Assembly: GCA_958415525.1 (NCBI GenBank)
Contig: CATYZE010000029.1
Span: 1-30,640, forward strand
Direction of reading: 5' to 3'
Source: an uncultured Collinsella sp.
GTDB lineage: Bacteria; Actinomycetota; Coriobacteriia; Coriobacteriales; Coriobacteriaceae
DNA length: 30,640 nucleotides
The notes under the pieces were generated by a model. It worked only from the letters and a program-made list of their open reading frames with translations. It was not told the origin of the DNA and did not search any database. Numbering within the stretch: the stretch's first letter is position 1; each line of letters starts with the position of its first letter. The position numbers were made by a program, and so were the translations under genes. Of this stretch, positions 1 through 9,317 are shown in pieces.

Positions 1-97
1 ACGCAAAGAAGGCCACTTAATGTGGCCTTCGTCTTGCGCAGGACTGCCCGAGCAGGCAATCAAATATATCGCGGGCGGGCACGCGGCCCAGTCGGCT
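1..97. repeat. Dispersed hairpin element, copy A (cut by window edge)
   Basis: This is the right part of an element whose complete copies lie at 23176-23311 and 23452-23608. A 9-bp stem GAAGGCCAC/GTGGCCTTC (8-16, 22-30) closes on the loop TTAAT. An outer GCAA/TTGC pair (3-6, 34-37) supports it, and then comes the shared tail GCAGGACTG...GAGCAGG (37-56). Bases 57-89 would be the right arm. The left arm should lie just outside the window. It sits directly 3' of the wall-hydrolase gene, so it may act as that gene's transcript end. Confidence 0.7.
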
Positions 98-1303
98 TTA
101 CGACAGCGCAATACCGCCGAGCCAGCCCCAGCGCACGCCAGAGCCAGTACCGTAGAACCGAATAAACGCATCAAGTGACTTCGACGTAATGGAGCCCTCG
201 TTGCTCATAACGATGCCGCCGCCAACATAGATGCCCACGTGTCCGTACAGCAGACCCGGCGCGCCGGTACCACTGTGCGACGAGTCGGCCACGATCATGC
301 CCACCTGCAGCGCCGAACGATCGGAGCTGTAGCACCAGGCGTTAAACATGTCGCACGCGTTGCCGCCAAAGTAGCCCACGCCGGCGTTGCGGAATACGTT
401 GGTAACCCAAGCGGCGCACCAGTTCAGGCCAGGCGAAGGGGTGGAGTAGCATGCGTTGACGACAGCCTGCTGCTTGCCCGAGCCGGCATTCTGTTGCGGA
501 GTTCCGGGCGCATACGATCCGCCACCCGAGCTTGAACCACCCGAGTAGGAATTGTTCTTGTTTGCGGCAGCCGCGGCAGCGGCAGCCTTCCTGGCAGCCT
601 CCTCTGCCTGGGCGGCAGCGAGAATCTCGGAATCACGCTGGGCCATGAGTTCCTTGACATCGTCGGAGAGGCCGTTCAGAACCGTCTGGACCTCCTGCTG
701 CTTGGCCTGCATGTCCTGCATCTGGGCCGTCTGCTGGTCCTTGAGCTTCTCCAGGTCGGCCTTCTGCGACTCGAGCTCGGACTTTTGCGTGTCGAGCTCC
801 TTTTGGATGGTCTGAATGTCCTCGATGGCGTCGCGGTCGCTCTTGTTGATCTTCTCGACGTAATGCGCGTTGGCGACGAGCTCCTCAAACGAGCCAGAAG
901 CGAGCAGCAACGACAGGATATTGGTACCGCCCGACTTGTAGCTTGCCGCCACGCGGTCGGAAAGGTCGTTACGCTTCTTCTTGAGCTCCGACTTCTTGGT
1001 GTCGATCTGAGCCTGCGTCTCGTCAATCTGGCCCTGTACGCCTTCGATATCGCTGAGCGTCTGGGCATTCTTATTGGCGAGCGCCGCGTACTCATTGGCG
1101 ATGCTGTCAAGCTGAGCCTGGACCTCGTCGAGCTGGGCCTGGGCGGCATTCAGTTTGTCGGTGGTTTCTTGGCTGGCCTCAGCCGCATGGGCGCGGGCGG
1201 GCAGGCCAAAAAGAACAGCCACGGAAGCGGCGCCGAAAAGAGCCTTAAGGGCAGTGCGGCGCGAAAACTCCTGCGTAAAGATGGAATCGTTGTTCGGTGA
1301 CAT
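98..1303 (-). CDS. Tat-exported coiled-coil NlpC/P60- or CHAP-like cell-wall hydrolase
   Basis: Predicted secreted peptidoglycan hydrolase of 401 aa with a PcsB/CwlO-like layout. The leader has a twin-arginine motif (SRRTALKAL, Arg15-Arg16), a hydrophobic core and a probable cleavage after AHA (residue 40). Residues 45-245 are a long Gln/Glu/Lys/Ala coiled coil. An Ala-rich run and a Gly/Ser linker follow to about 277. The C-terminal 120 residues hold a papain-like hydrolase core with candidate catalytic Cys296 (NWCAAW) and His355 (YGHVGIYVGGG), seen in NlpC/P60 and CHAP families; I cannot separate the two by eye. ATG follows a GGAG ribosome site. The likely role is splitting peptidoglycan peptides during division, with the coiled coil controlling activity. 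Tat rather than Sec export is unusual for this layout. Confidence 0.8.
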   Translation of the reverse strand: MSPNNDSIFTQEFSRRTALKALFGAASVAVLFGLPARAHAAEASQETTDKLNAAQAQLDEVQAQLDSIANEYAALANKNAQTLSDIEGVQGQIDETQAQIDTKKSELKKKRNDLSDRVAASYKSGGTNILSLLLASGSFEELVANAHYVEKINKSDRDAIEDIQTIQKELDTQKSELESQKADLEKLKDQQTAQMQDMQAKQQEVQTVLNGLSDDVKELMAQRDSEILAAAQAEEAARKAAAAAAAANKNNSYSGGSSSGGGSYAPGTPQQNAGSGKQQAVVNACYSTPSPGLNWCAAWVTNVFRNAGVGYFGGNACDMFNAWCYSSDRSALQVGMIVADSSHSGTGAPGLLYGHVGIYVGGGIVMSNEGSITSKSLDAFIRFYGTGSGVRWGWLGGIALS

Positions 1304-1504
1304 ATGTACTCCGTTACATGTTTATTTATATGTCGCTCAACTCAAACATATTAACGCACATCGCGCTTGTCCCAACTATTTCCACGAACGGCTGGAAAAG
1401 CATGGTCAGCGGCTCGCAAATACGTCCCACACCAAAGGTAAGGATTATGCAAATAACACCCTATGAGTACGTTAACATCAATCCTCTGGTTTTCCTGCCC
1501 CGCG

Positions 1505-1534
1505 TGTTTTGGGCGCCCCCAGCTGCGCTATACT
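1505..1534 (+). promoter_or_regulatory. Probable galE promoter
   Basis: A good -10 box, TATACT (1529-1534), lies 38 bp before the galE start. The -35 is poor (TGTTTT at 1505-1510, 18-bp spacing), so the call rests on the -10. The rest of the 268-bp gap back to the divergent gene at 1303 shows no gene. Confidence 0.45.
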
Positions 1535-1571
1535 CCCCTCAAGAAGTGTTCCTGATTCGATAGGAGACTAC

Positions 1572-2633
1572 ATGTCCAAAGCACTCGACCCCAAAGACAC
1601 CTGCGTCCTCGTTACTGGCGGCGCCGGCTTTATCGGCTCGCACACCGTCGTTCAGCTGCTCGAGGGCGGCTACCAGGTTGTCGTCGTCGATGACCTCTCC
1701 AACTCCAGCGCCGTTGCCATCGACCGCGTCAAGACCATCGTGGGCGACGAGGCCGCCAAGAACCTCACCTTCTACGAGGCCAACGTGCTCGACCGCGATG
1801 CGATGAACAAGATCTTCGATACCCATCAGATCGACCGCGTCATCCACTTTGCCGGCTTTAAGGCCGTCGGCGAGTCGGTGAGCAAGCCCGTCGAGTACTA
1901 CCACAACAACATCGAGAACACCCTGGTGCTCATCGATGTCATGCGCAACCACGGCTGCAAGTCCATCATCTTCTCGAGCTCTTCGACCGTCTACGGCGAT
2001 CCGGACAATCCGCCCGTCACCGAAGAGGACCCCAAGAAGCCCGCGACCAACCCCTATGGTTGGACCAAGTGGATGATTGAGCAGATCCTCATGGACGTCC
2101 ACACCGCCGACCCCGAGTGGGACGTCGTGCTGCTCCGTTATTTCAATCCCATCGGCGCCCATCCGTCGGGCCTGATCGGCGAGGATCCCAAGGGTATCCC
2201 CAACAACCTGGTGCCTTACGTCGCCCAGGTCGCCGTCGGTAAGCTCGAGGCCGTTCAGGTCTTTGGCAACGATTACCCCACCCCCGACGGCACCGGCGTG
2301 CGCGACTACATCCACGTGTGCGACCTGGCATCTGGTCACGTGGCCGCCCTCAACTGGATGAACGGCAAGACCGGCGTCGAGATCTTTAACCTGGGCACCG
2401 GCACCGGTACCTCGGTACTCGAGGTCGTCGCCGCCTTCTCCAAGGCTTGTGGCAAGGAGCTGCCCTATGTGATCCGCGAGCGCCGCGCCGGCGACATCGC
2501 TGCCAACTGGTGCGATGCCTCCAAGGCCGAGCGCATGATGGGCTGGAAGGCCCAGTACGACATCGCGGACATGTGCCGCGATAGCTGGAACTGGCAGAGC
2601 CACAACCCCAACGGCTTCGCCGACGCCGAGTAG
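1572..2633 (+). CDS. galE: UDP-glucose 4-epimerase
   Basis: Interconverts UDP-galactose and UDP-glucose in the cytoplasm (Leloir pathway) and supplies UDP-sugars for surface glycans. The protein has 353 aa, normal for GalE. It begins with the Rossmann motif TGGAGFIGSH (residues 15-24) followed by the acidic VVVDDLSNS strand end. The SDR active site is present as SSSSTVYG and Y162GWTK166, the catalytic Tyr/Lys pair. NPIGAHPSG and GTGVRDYIHV are typical GalE segments. I chose the ATG at 1572 because GGAG stands 5 nt upstream (taggagactacATG); an in-frame start at 1509 has no such site. The gene has its own promoter and terminator, so it is monocistronic. No galK or galT lies beside it. Confidence 0.95.
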   Translation: MSKALDPKDTCVLVTGGAGFIGSHTVVQLLEGGYQVVVVDDLSNSSAVAIDRVKTIVGDEAAKNLTFYEANVLDRDAMNKIFDTHQIDRVIHFAGFKAVGESVSKPVEYYHNNIENTLVLIDVMRNHGCKSIIFSSSSTVYGDPDNPPVTEEDPKKPATNPYGWTKWMIEQILMDVHTADPEWDVVLLRYFNPIGAHPSGLIGEDPKGIPNNLVPYVAQVAVGKLEAVQVFGNDYPTPDGTGVRDYIHVCDLASGHVAALNWMNGKTGVEIFNLGTGTGTSVLEVVAAFSKACGKELPYVIRERRAGDIAANWCDASKAERMMGWKAQYDIADMCRDSWNWQSHNPNGFADAE

Positions 2634-2655
2634 CAAAAACCTACATACCGTTCTT

Positions 2656-2689
2656 GCCCCGATCTCACGATGTGAGACCGGGGCTTTTT
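2656..2689 (+). terminator. Intrinsic terminator of galE
   Basis: GCCCC and GGGGC, with an inner TCTCAC/GTGAGA pair, form a GC-rich hairpin followed by TTTTT, 22 bp after the galE stop. Confidence 0.88.
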
Positions 2690-2741
2690 CATGACGCGTA
2701 ACCATTCACCGAAATACTTCCAACTTTTTTATCTTGCCTGT

Positions 2742-2768
2742 ACATGTTTAAACAACATGTTCTACAAT
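2742..2768 (+). promoter_or_regulatory. malQ promoter with overlapping palindromic operator
   Basis: A -10 box TACAAT (2763-2768) lies 83 bp before malQ. Just upstream is the palindrome ACATGTT-taaac-AACATGT (2742-2760), in the -35/spacer zone. Its minus strand reads TTGTTTAAAC (2746-2755), the motif also found before the ABC operon, the GntR gene and the PTS gene. A repressor bound here would block RNA polymerase. The -35 is not clear. Confidence 0.5.
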
Positions 2769-2851
2769 AGGCGTATCGAATCAGAACACCGGGGGCGGAC
2801 TGCTCTTCCATCGGCAGGCTGACCCCACAACAAGAAGGCTGGAGCGCATTC

Positions 2852-4357
2852 ATGGAGCGTGCAAGCGGCGTCCTCATGCCCGTCTCATCTCTGCCCGGAC
2901 CATACGGAATCGGCGGCTTTGGCTGGAATGCCTACGACTTCGTCGATTTTCTTGCCTCGTGCAAACAACATTACTGGCAGATTCTCCCCCTTACGACAAC
3001 GAGCTACGGCGACTCTCCGTATCAGTCGTTCTCGGCCCGTGCGGGCAACCCCAACTTCATCGACTTCGCCGAGCTTATCGAGGCAGGTTACCTGGAGCAG
3101 CGCGATATCGACGGCGTGTACCTGGGCTCCGACCCCAGCAATGTCGACTATGGTGCCATCTTTGGTGGCCGTCGTCAGATTCTCGACCGTGCCGCCGAGC
3201 GCTTTGCCGCCGACAAGCCGGCCGACTTCGACGACTTTGTCCAAACCAACGAAGACTGGCTCATCCCCTACTGCGAGTTCATGACCGTCAAGGAGGAGTG
3301 CGGCCTCAAGGCATTTTGGGAGTGGCCCGCGGAGCTCCGCACCCGCGGCGAGGCTTCTGCCAAGGTCTGCGCCGCCCATCCCGCGCGCATGCTCTACCAC
3401 CAAATGACGCAGTACTTCTTCGATCGTCAGTGGAGCCGCCTCAAGGCCTATGCCAACGAGCGCGATATCCTCATCATCGGCGACCTGCCCATCTACGTCT
3501 CGCGCGACTCCGTCGAGATGTGGGCGAACCCTGAGCTCTTTAAGATCGACGCCGCCGGTAATCCTGTGAGTGTCGCTGGCACGCCGCCCGACCAGTTCTC
3601 GGCCACCGGCCAGTACTGGGGAAATCCCATCTACGACTGGGATGCCATGGAGGCCGACGGTTTCTCCTGGTGGGAGGGCCGCATCCGCGCCGCCCTCGAC
3701 ATGTACGATGTCATCCGCCTGGATCACTTCCGCGGCTTCGAGGCCTATTGGGAGGTACCGTTCTCCTCACCCGATTCGTCCTACGGTTCGTGGACGCAAG
3801 GCCCCGGCCTCAAGTTCTTCAAGACGCTCGAGGAAAAGCTCGGCACGCTGCCCATCATCGCCGAAGACCTGGGCTTCCTCACCCCCGGCGTCATCGACAT
3901 GCGCGACAACTCGGGCTTCCCCGGCATGAAGATCTTGCAGTTTGCCTTTGAGGGCACCAACTCGTACTACCTGCCGCACAACTACATTGCCAACACCGTC
4001 GCCTATGTGGGCACGCACGACAACGAGACGGCGCGCGGTTGGTTTGAGGGAACGGCCACCCCGCGTCAGCGCGAGCAGGCGGCCCTGTACACCCACCAGC
4101 AGGCCGGCGAGCCCATGGCCGATGCACTCAACCGCACCATCGCCGCCAGCGTGAGCGATACCTGCATCTACACCATGCAAGACCTGCTCAACCTGGGCAA
4201 CGAGGCGCGCATCAACACTCCCGCCACCCTGGGCGGCAACTGGACCTGGCGCATGCTCGATGGCGCCATCACCCGCGAGCTCGAGCACAAGCTCACCGAC
4301 TGGACCGAAACCTACTTCCGCATCCCGTCGGAAGCCGAAATTGAGCTTCCCCAATAG
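2852..4357 (+). CDS. malQ: 4-alpha-glucanotransferase (amylomaltase, GH77)
   Basis: Transfers alpha-1,4-glucan segments between maltodextrins, releasing glucose and making longer chains that glycogen/maltodextrin phosphorylase can use. It has 501 aa, the short bacterial amylomaltase size. It opens with RASGVLMPVSSLPGPYGIG and has SYGDSPYQSFSARAGNP, both hallmark GH77 segments. The catalytic residues are the nucleophile Asp291 (VIRLDHFRGF), the acid/base Glu338 (IIAEDLG) and Asp390 (GTHDNET). ATG at 2852 has a weak GGAG-like site. glgP follows after 128 bp with a hairpin between, so the two enzymes form a functional pair even if transcription is partly uncoupled. A candidate GntR operator sits in its promoter. 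Confidence 0.96.
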   Translation: MERASGVLMPVSSLPGPYGIGGFGWNAYDFVDFLASCKQHYWQILPLTTTSYGDSPYQSFSARAGNPNFIDFAELIEAGYLEQRDIDGVYLGSDPSNVDYGAIFGGRRQILDRAAERFAADKPADFDDFVQTNEDWLIPYCEFMTVKEECGLKAFWEWPAELRTRGEASAKVCAAHPARMLYHQMTQYFFDRQWSRLKAYANERDILIIGDLPIYVSRDSVEMWANPELFKIDAAGNPVSVAGTPPDQFSATGQYWGNPIYDWDAMEADGFSWWEGRIRAALDMYDVIRLDHFRGFEAYWEVPFSSPDSSYGSWTQGPGLKFFKTLEEKLGTLPIIAEDLGFLTPGVIDMRDNSGFPGMKILQFAFEGTNSYYLPHNYIANTVAYVGTHDNETARGWFEGTATPRQREQAALYTHQQAGEPMADALNRTIAASVSDTCIYTMQDLLNLGNEARINTPATLGGNWTWRMLDGAITRELEHKLTDWTETYFRIPSEAEIELPQ

Positions 4358-4405
4358 GAGCCACCGCGCCCGACCCCACCCCACCGTGCGGACGCTACCG
4401 CTTTT

Positions 4406-4448
4406 CCCGCGCGAGGCCGCCCCAATCCCTCGCGCGGGCTTCTTTTGA
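4406..4448 (+). terminator. Terminator-like hairpin between malQ and glgP
   Basis: A perfect 11-bp stem, CCCGCGCGAGG (4406-4416) with CCTCGCGCGGG (4428-4438), is followed by CTTCTTTT. It probably ends or attenuates the malQ transcript. I see no strong promoter between it and glgP, so partial read-through is likely. Confidence 0.75.
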
Positions 4449-4485
4449 ATTTCTGACATGTAGTCGACTCACCACAGGAGGAAAC

Positions 4486-6753
4486 ATGCCCCGTATCGAT
4501 CTCGCGGACCTCGCCGAGCAGTCCTTTGGCACTACGCTCGAGCAGCTCGACGACCGCCGCATTTACAAGCTACTCGTTAAGCTCGTGCAGGAGCGCTCCG
4601 CTGCCTGCCCGCTCAACAACGGCAAGAAAAAGCTCTATTACATCTCTGCCGAGTTTTTGATCGGCAAGCTGCTTATCAACAACATGATCGACCTCGGCAT
4701 CTATGACGAGGTTAAGGGCCAGCTCGCCGCCGCCGGCCACGACCTCAATAAGATTGAGGAGTTCGAGGTCGAGCCTTCGCTCGGCAACGGCGGCCTGGGC
4801 CGTCTGGCCGCGTGCTTCTTGGATTCCATCGCCACGCTGGGCCTTACCGGCGACGGTGTGGGCCTCAACTACCACTACGGCCTGTTCCGTCAGCGCTTTG
4901 TCGACAACCAGCAGAAGGCCGTCCCCGACGAGTGGCTCGGCGAGCAGGACATCCTGATCGATGACGACCGCTCCTACACTGTTGAGTTCGGCGACTTTGC
5001 CGTTACCTCCAAGCTCGTCAACATCGATGTGCCCGGTTACGGCCAGCCCACCAAGAACCGCCTGCGCCTGTTCGACCTGGCAAGCGTCGACGACGGCCTG
5101 GTACCCGGCAGCTCCATCGACTTCGACAAGACCGAGATCGCCAAGAACCTCACCCTGTTCCTGTACCCCGACGATTCTGACGAGCAGGGCCGCCTGCTTC
5201 GCATCTACCAGGAGTACTTCATGGTGAGCAACGCCGCCCAGCTCCTGATCGACGAGGCCATCGAGCGCGGCAGCAACCTGCACGACCTGGCCGACTACGC
5301 CGTGGTTCAGATCAACGACACGCACCCCACCATGGTCATTCCCGAGCTCATCCGCCTGCTCGCCACCGAGCACGACATCGAGTTTGACGAGGCCGTTACC
5401 ATTGTGCGCTCCATGGTCGCCTACACCAACCACACGATCCTTGCCGAGGCGCTCGAGAAGTGGCCGCTCGCCAGCCTGCAGAAGGTCTCGCCCGCCATCG
5501 CCGACATCATCGTCAAGCTCGACGAGATCGCAAAGGCCGAGCACGATGACCCGCGCGTTGCCATCATCGACGAGCACGACACCGTCCACATGGCCCACAT
5601 GGACATTCACTTTGGCTTCTCCATCAATGGCGTCGCCGCACTCCACACCAAGATCCTGGAGGACACCGAGCTTCACCCGTTCTACGAGATCTATCCCGAG
5701 AAGTTCTCCAACAAGACCAACGGCATCACCTTCCGTCGTTGGATCCATGGCGCCAACCCCGCGCTCGCCAGCCTGCTCGACGATGTGATCGGCACCGGTT
5801 GGCGCAGCACCGGCGACCTGAGCAAGCTCGCCGAGTTCGTTGACGACAAGGATGTTCTTGAGCGCCTGGCCGCCACCAAGGTCGAGGCCAAGGACATCAT
5901 GCGCCAGTTCATGGCGCTCGAGCAGGGTGTAACCATTCCCTCCAACGCAATCATCGACGTCCAGGTCAAGCGTATCCACGAGTACAAGCGCCAGCAGATG
6001 CTCGCGCTCTACATCATCTGGAAGTATCTCGACATCAAGAACGGTAACAAGCCCGAGCATCCCGTCACCATCATCTTTGGCGGCAAGGCAGCGCCTGCCT
6101 ACACCATCGCCCAAGACATCATCCACCTGATCCTGACGCTGTCGCAGTGGATCGCAAACGACCCCGATGTGGCCCCCTACCTGCAGGTTGTCATGATCGA
6201 GAACTACAACGTCACCGCCGCCGAGCGCGTGATTCCCGCTGCTGACATCTCCGAGCAGATCAGCCTGGCCTCCAAGGAGGCGAGCGGCACCTCCAACATG
6301 AAGTTCATGCTCAACGGCGCCCTAACCCTGTGCACGCTCGACGGTGCCAACGTGGAGATTGCCGAGCTCGTGGGCGACGAGAACATCTATACCTTTGGTG
6401 CCTCGTCCAAACAGGTCGAACAGCTCTACGCCGACGGCACCTACAACGCCGGTGCGCTCTACCGCAAGCCCGGAATTAAACTGCTGGTGGACTTCATCAC
6501 CAACCCGGCCTTTATGGCAACCGGCAACGCCGAGCGCCTGCAGCGCCTGCACGACGACATTAAGGACAAGGACTGGTTTATGGCCCTGCTCGACATTGAG
6601 GAGTACATCCAGACCAAGGAGCGTGTGCTGGCCGACTACGAGGACCAGGACGCTTGGATGCGCAAGGCGCTCATCAATATCGCCAACGCCGGCACCTTCT
6701 CGTCCGACCGCACCATCTCCCAGTACAACGACGAGATCTGGCACCTGAGCTAG
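4486..6753 (+). CDS. glgP: Glycogen/maltodextrin phosphorylase (GT35)
   Basis: PLP-dependent enzyme that releases glucose-1-phosphate from the non-reducing ends of glycogen or maltodextrin. The protein has 755 aa, slightly shorter than the ~800-aa enterobacterial forms. Family segments are in order: YISAEFLIGK, EVEPSLGNGGLGRLAACFLDS, the GLNYHYGLFRQ loop, NDTHPTMVIPELIR, TNHTILAEALEKWP, VKRIHEYKRQ and GTSNMKFMLNGALTLCT, where Lys606 is the expected PLP lysine. The start has a strong GGAGG (cacaggaggaaacATG). Following malQ, it completes the route from maltodextrin to glucose-1-phosphate. Sequence alone does not show whether glycogen or maltodextrin is preferred. Confidence 0.96.
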   Translation: MPRIDLADLAEQSFGTTLEQLDDRRIYKLLVKLVQERSAACPLNNGKKKLYYISAEFLIGKLLINNMIDLGIYDEVKGQLAAAGHDLNKIEEFEVEPSLGNGGLGRLAACFLDSIATLGLTGDGVGLNYHYGLFRQRFVDNQQKAVPDEWLGEQDILIDDDRSYTVEFGDFAVTSKLVNIDVPGYGQPTKNRLRLFDLASVDDGLVPGSSIDFDKTEIAKNLTLFLYPDDSDEQGRLLRIYQEYFMVSNAAQLLIDEAIERGSNLHDLADYAVVQINDTHPTMVIPELIRLLATEHDIEFDEAVTIVRSMVAYTNHTILAEALEKWPLASLQKVSPAIADIIVKLDEIAKAEHDDPRVAIIDEHDTVHMAHMDIHFGFSINGVAALHTKILEDTELHPFYEIYPEKFSNKTNGITFRRWIHGANPALASLLDDVIGTGWRSTGDLSKLAEFVDDKDVLERLAATKVEAKDIMRQFMALEQGVTIPSNAIIDVQVKRIHEYKRQQMLALYIIWKYLDIKNGNKPEHPVTIIFGGKAAPAYTIAQDIIHLILTLSQWIANDPDVAPYLQVVMIENYNVTAAERVIPAADISEQISLASKEASGTSNMKFMLNGALTLCTLDGANVEIAELVGDENIYTFGASSKQVEQLYADGTYNAGALYRKPGIKLLVDFITNPAFMATGNAERLQRLHDDIKDKDWFMALLDIEEYIQTKERVLADYEDQDAWMRKALINIANAGTFSSDRTISQYNDEIWHLS

Positions 6754-6780
6754 CTCATTCCCCTTACCCATCCTCTTGAG

Positions 6781-6813
6781 AAACGGAGTCGTGGCAACAC
6801 GGCTCCGTTTTTT
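6781..6813 (+). terminator. Intrinsic terminator of glgP
   Basis: AAACGGAG-tcgtg-gcaa-cacgg-CTCCGTTT is a hairpin with a 4-nt loop running into TTTTTT, 27 bp after the glgP stop. Confidence 0.9.
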
Positions 6814-6853
6814 GTGCCCACACGTTACCCTGTGACCCGACTCGGCCAAACAA

Positions 6854-7070
6854 TCTCGATCCATAACAACTACTCAACCAAAACGGTCCCAGCTGTTACA
6901 GATTGAGACATACCGGCCCCTCCCCTTGGGTTTATCTCAATCTGTAACATCTAGCAGGTGTAATTCGCCTTTGGTGTTACAGATTTAGATGAAATGGTTG
7001 GCACAGCGGAACCGTCTCGATCTGTAACATCTAACGTCCGAAATCGGCCCTACCTGTTACAGATCAAGAC
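6854..7070. repeat. Array of six 16-bp repeats in alternating orientation, ~40-bp period
   Basis: The motif TGTTACAGATYRAGAY occurs at 6894-6909 (+), 6934-6949 (-), 6975-6990 (+), 7014-7029 (-) and 7055-7070 (+). A degenerate copy lies at 6854-6868 (-, TGTTATGGATCGAGA). Successive starts are 40, 40, 41, 39 and 41 bp apart and the strand alternates every time. The 23-25 bp spacers differ in sequence, although the spacers after 6949 and 7029 both begin TCTA. Neighbouring copies can pair as 14-15 bp hairpins. The array lies between the terminators of convergent glgP and the ABC ATPase gene. This 456-bp gap holds no ORF I would call. Function is unknown; a protein-binding array or a REP-like cluster is possible. 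Confidence 0.85.
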
Positions 7071-7094
7071 AAACTGACAGACGGAAAGCCCCAA

Positions 7095-7141
7095 CACAAA
7101 GAAAGGCTCCCCTCTCGCCCAGTGGACGGGAGGGGAGCCTT
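7095..7141 (-). terminator. Intrinsic terminator of the sugar ABC operon
   Basis: A perfect 12-bp stem, AAGGCTCCCCTC (7103-7114) with GAGGGGAGCCTT (7130-7141), is followed on the minus strand by TTTCTTTGT. It stands 69 bp after the ATPase stop. Confidence 0.88.
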
Positions 7142-7209
7142 ATATGTGACCACGGCAAAAGGATGGCAAAGCCGCAGTCGCCCAAAGGAAGGGCCTGGTT
7201 GCACCGGGC

Positions 7210-8409
<1,200 letters not shown>

Positions 8410-8426
8410 GTCTTTACCTTTCGATA

Positions 8427-8453
8427 TGCGGCGCCACGCTGAAGGGCGCCGCA
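8427..8453 (-). other. Intercistronic hairpin before the ATPase gene
   Basis: TGCGGCGCC (8427-8435) pairs perfectly with GGCGCCGCA (8445-8453) in the 68-bp gap between the second permease and the ATPase. No T-run follows on the minus strand, so it is more likely a processing or stability element than a terminator. Confidence 0.6.
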
Positions 8454-8477
8454 GAAACTTGCAAAACAGTTACGGCA

Positions 8478-9317
8478 TCAGCCCTTGACGGCACCTGCCA
8501 CCACGCCGTCGATGATGTACTTCTGGCAGAAGATGTACATGATGACGATGGGGACAACGACCATCATGATGCAGGCCATCATGGGGCCGAGCTCGACGTG
8601 GCCATAGCCGCCACGGAAGTACTGGATCAAGATAGGAATGGTCTTGTACTTGGTGGAGTCGAGGGTGAGGTAGGGCAGCAGATAGTCGTTCCAGACCCAC
8701 ATGGTCTCGAGGATGCCAACCGAAAGATAGGTGGGCTTCATGATGGGAAGGACAATCTTAAAGAACACCTGGACCGGGTTGCAGCCGTCGATCATGGCCG
8801 CCTCCTCAATCTCGAGCGGGATGTTCTTTACAAAGCCGGCGAACATAAAGACCGCCAGACCCGCGCCAAAGCCCAGATAGATAAAGCAGATGTTGAACGG
8901 CGTGTTAAAGCCGATGCGGTCCGCCAAATTGGACAGCGTGAACATCAGCATCTGGAACGGCACGACCATCGAGAACACGAACAGGTAATAGAAGAAGTTC
9001 GAGATCTTGTTATTGACGCGCACCACGTACCAGGCGCACATGGAACAGCACACCAGAATCAGCACGACCGACGTGACCGTGATGATGAGCGAATACATAA
9101 ACGCCGAGGCAAAGCCCTGCTCGTTTAAGGCGTGCACATAGTTTGCAAAGCCGTTGAACGTCTCGGGCGTGAGCAGATCGAACGCCGTGGTGGTGCTGAT
9201 TGCGGTCGCTTTCTTAAAGGAATTGAGCGCAATCATGAACACGGGGTAGATCCATGCGAGCGACAGGATCGTAAAGAAGATCGAGAGCGCGCGGTTGATA
9301 GCCTTATCGCGTTTCAT
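8478..9317 (-). CDS. Sugar ABC transporter permease, MalG/MsmG type
   Basis: Inner-membrane subunit of a CUT1 carbohydrate importer, 279 aa with six likely membrane helices. The first is near residues 10-32 (ALSIFFTILSLAWIYPVFMI). The EAA loop that docks the ATPase is visible as EEAAMIDGCNPVQVFFKIVLP in the second half. WVWNDYLLPYL is typical of MalG-like permeases. Its ATG overlaps the stop of the preceding permease by one base (TAATG), indicating translational coupling. The transported sugar cannot be read from this subunit; context suggests maltodextrins or related alpha-glucosides. Confidence 0.93.
   Translation of the reverse strand: MKRDKAINRALSIFFTILSLAWIYPVFMIALNSFKKATAISTTTAFDLLTPETFNGFANYVHALNEQGFASAFMYSLIITVTSVVLILVCCSMCAWYVVRVNNKISNFFYYLFVFSMVVPFQMLMFTLSNLADRIGFNTPFNICFIYLGFGAGLAVFMFAGFVKNIPLEIEEAAMIDGCNPVQVFFKIVLPIMKPTYLSVGILETMWVWNDYLLPYLTLDSTKYKTIPILIQYFRGGYGHVELGPMMACIMMVVVPIVIMYIFCQKYIIDGVVAGAVKG

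Noticed and set aside
1539..2705. A 388-codon minus-strand open frame over galE
   Set aside because: It is a shadow of galE, with repetitive Val/Gly/Asp composition and no family motif.
6854..7070. CRISPR array, suggested by 16-bp repeats and 23-25 bp spacers
   Set aside because: The repeats alternate in strand, are too short and vary in sequence. No cas gene is in the window.
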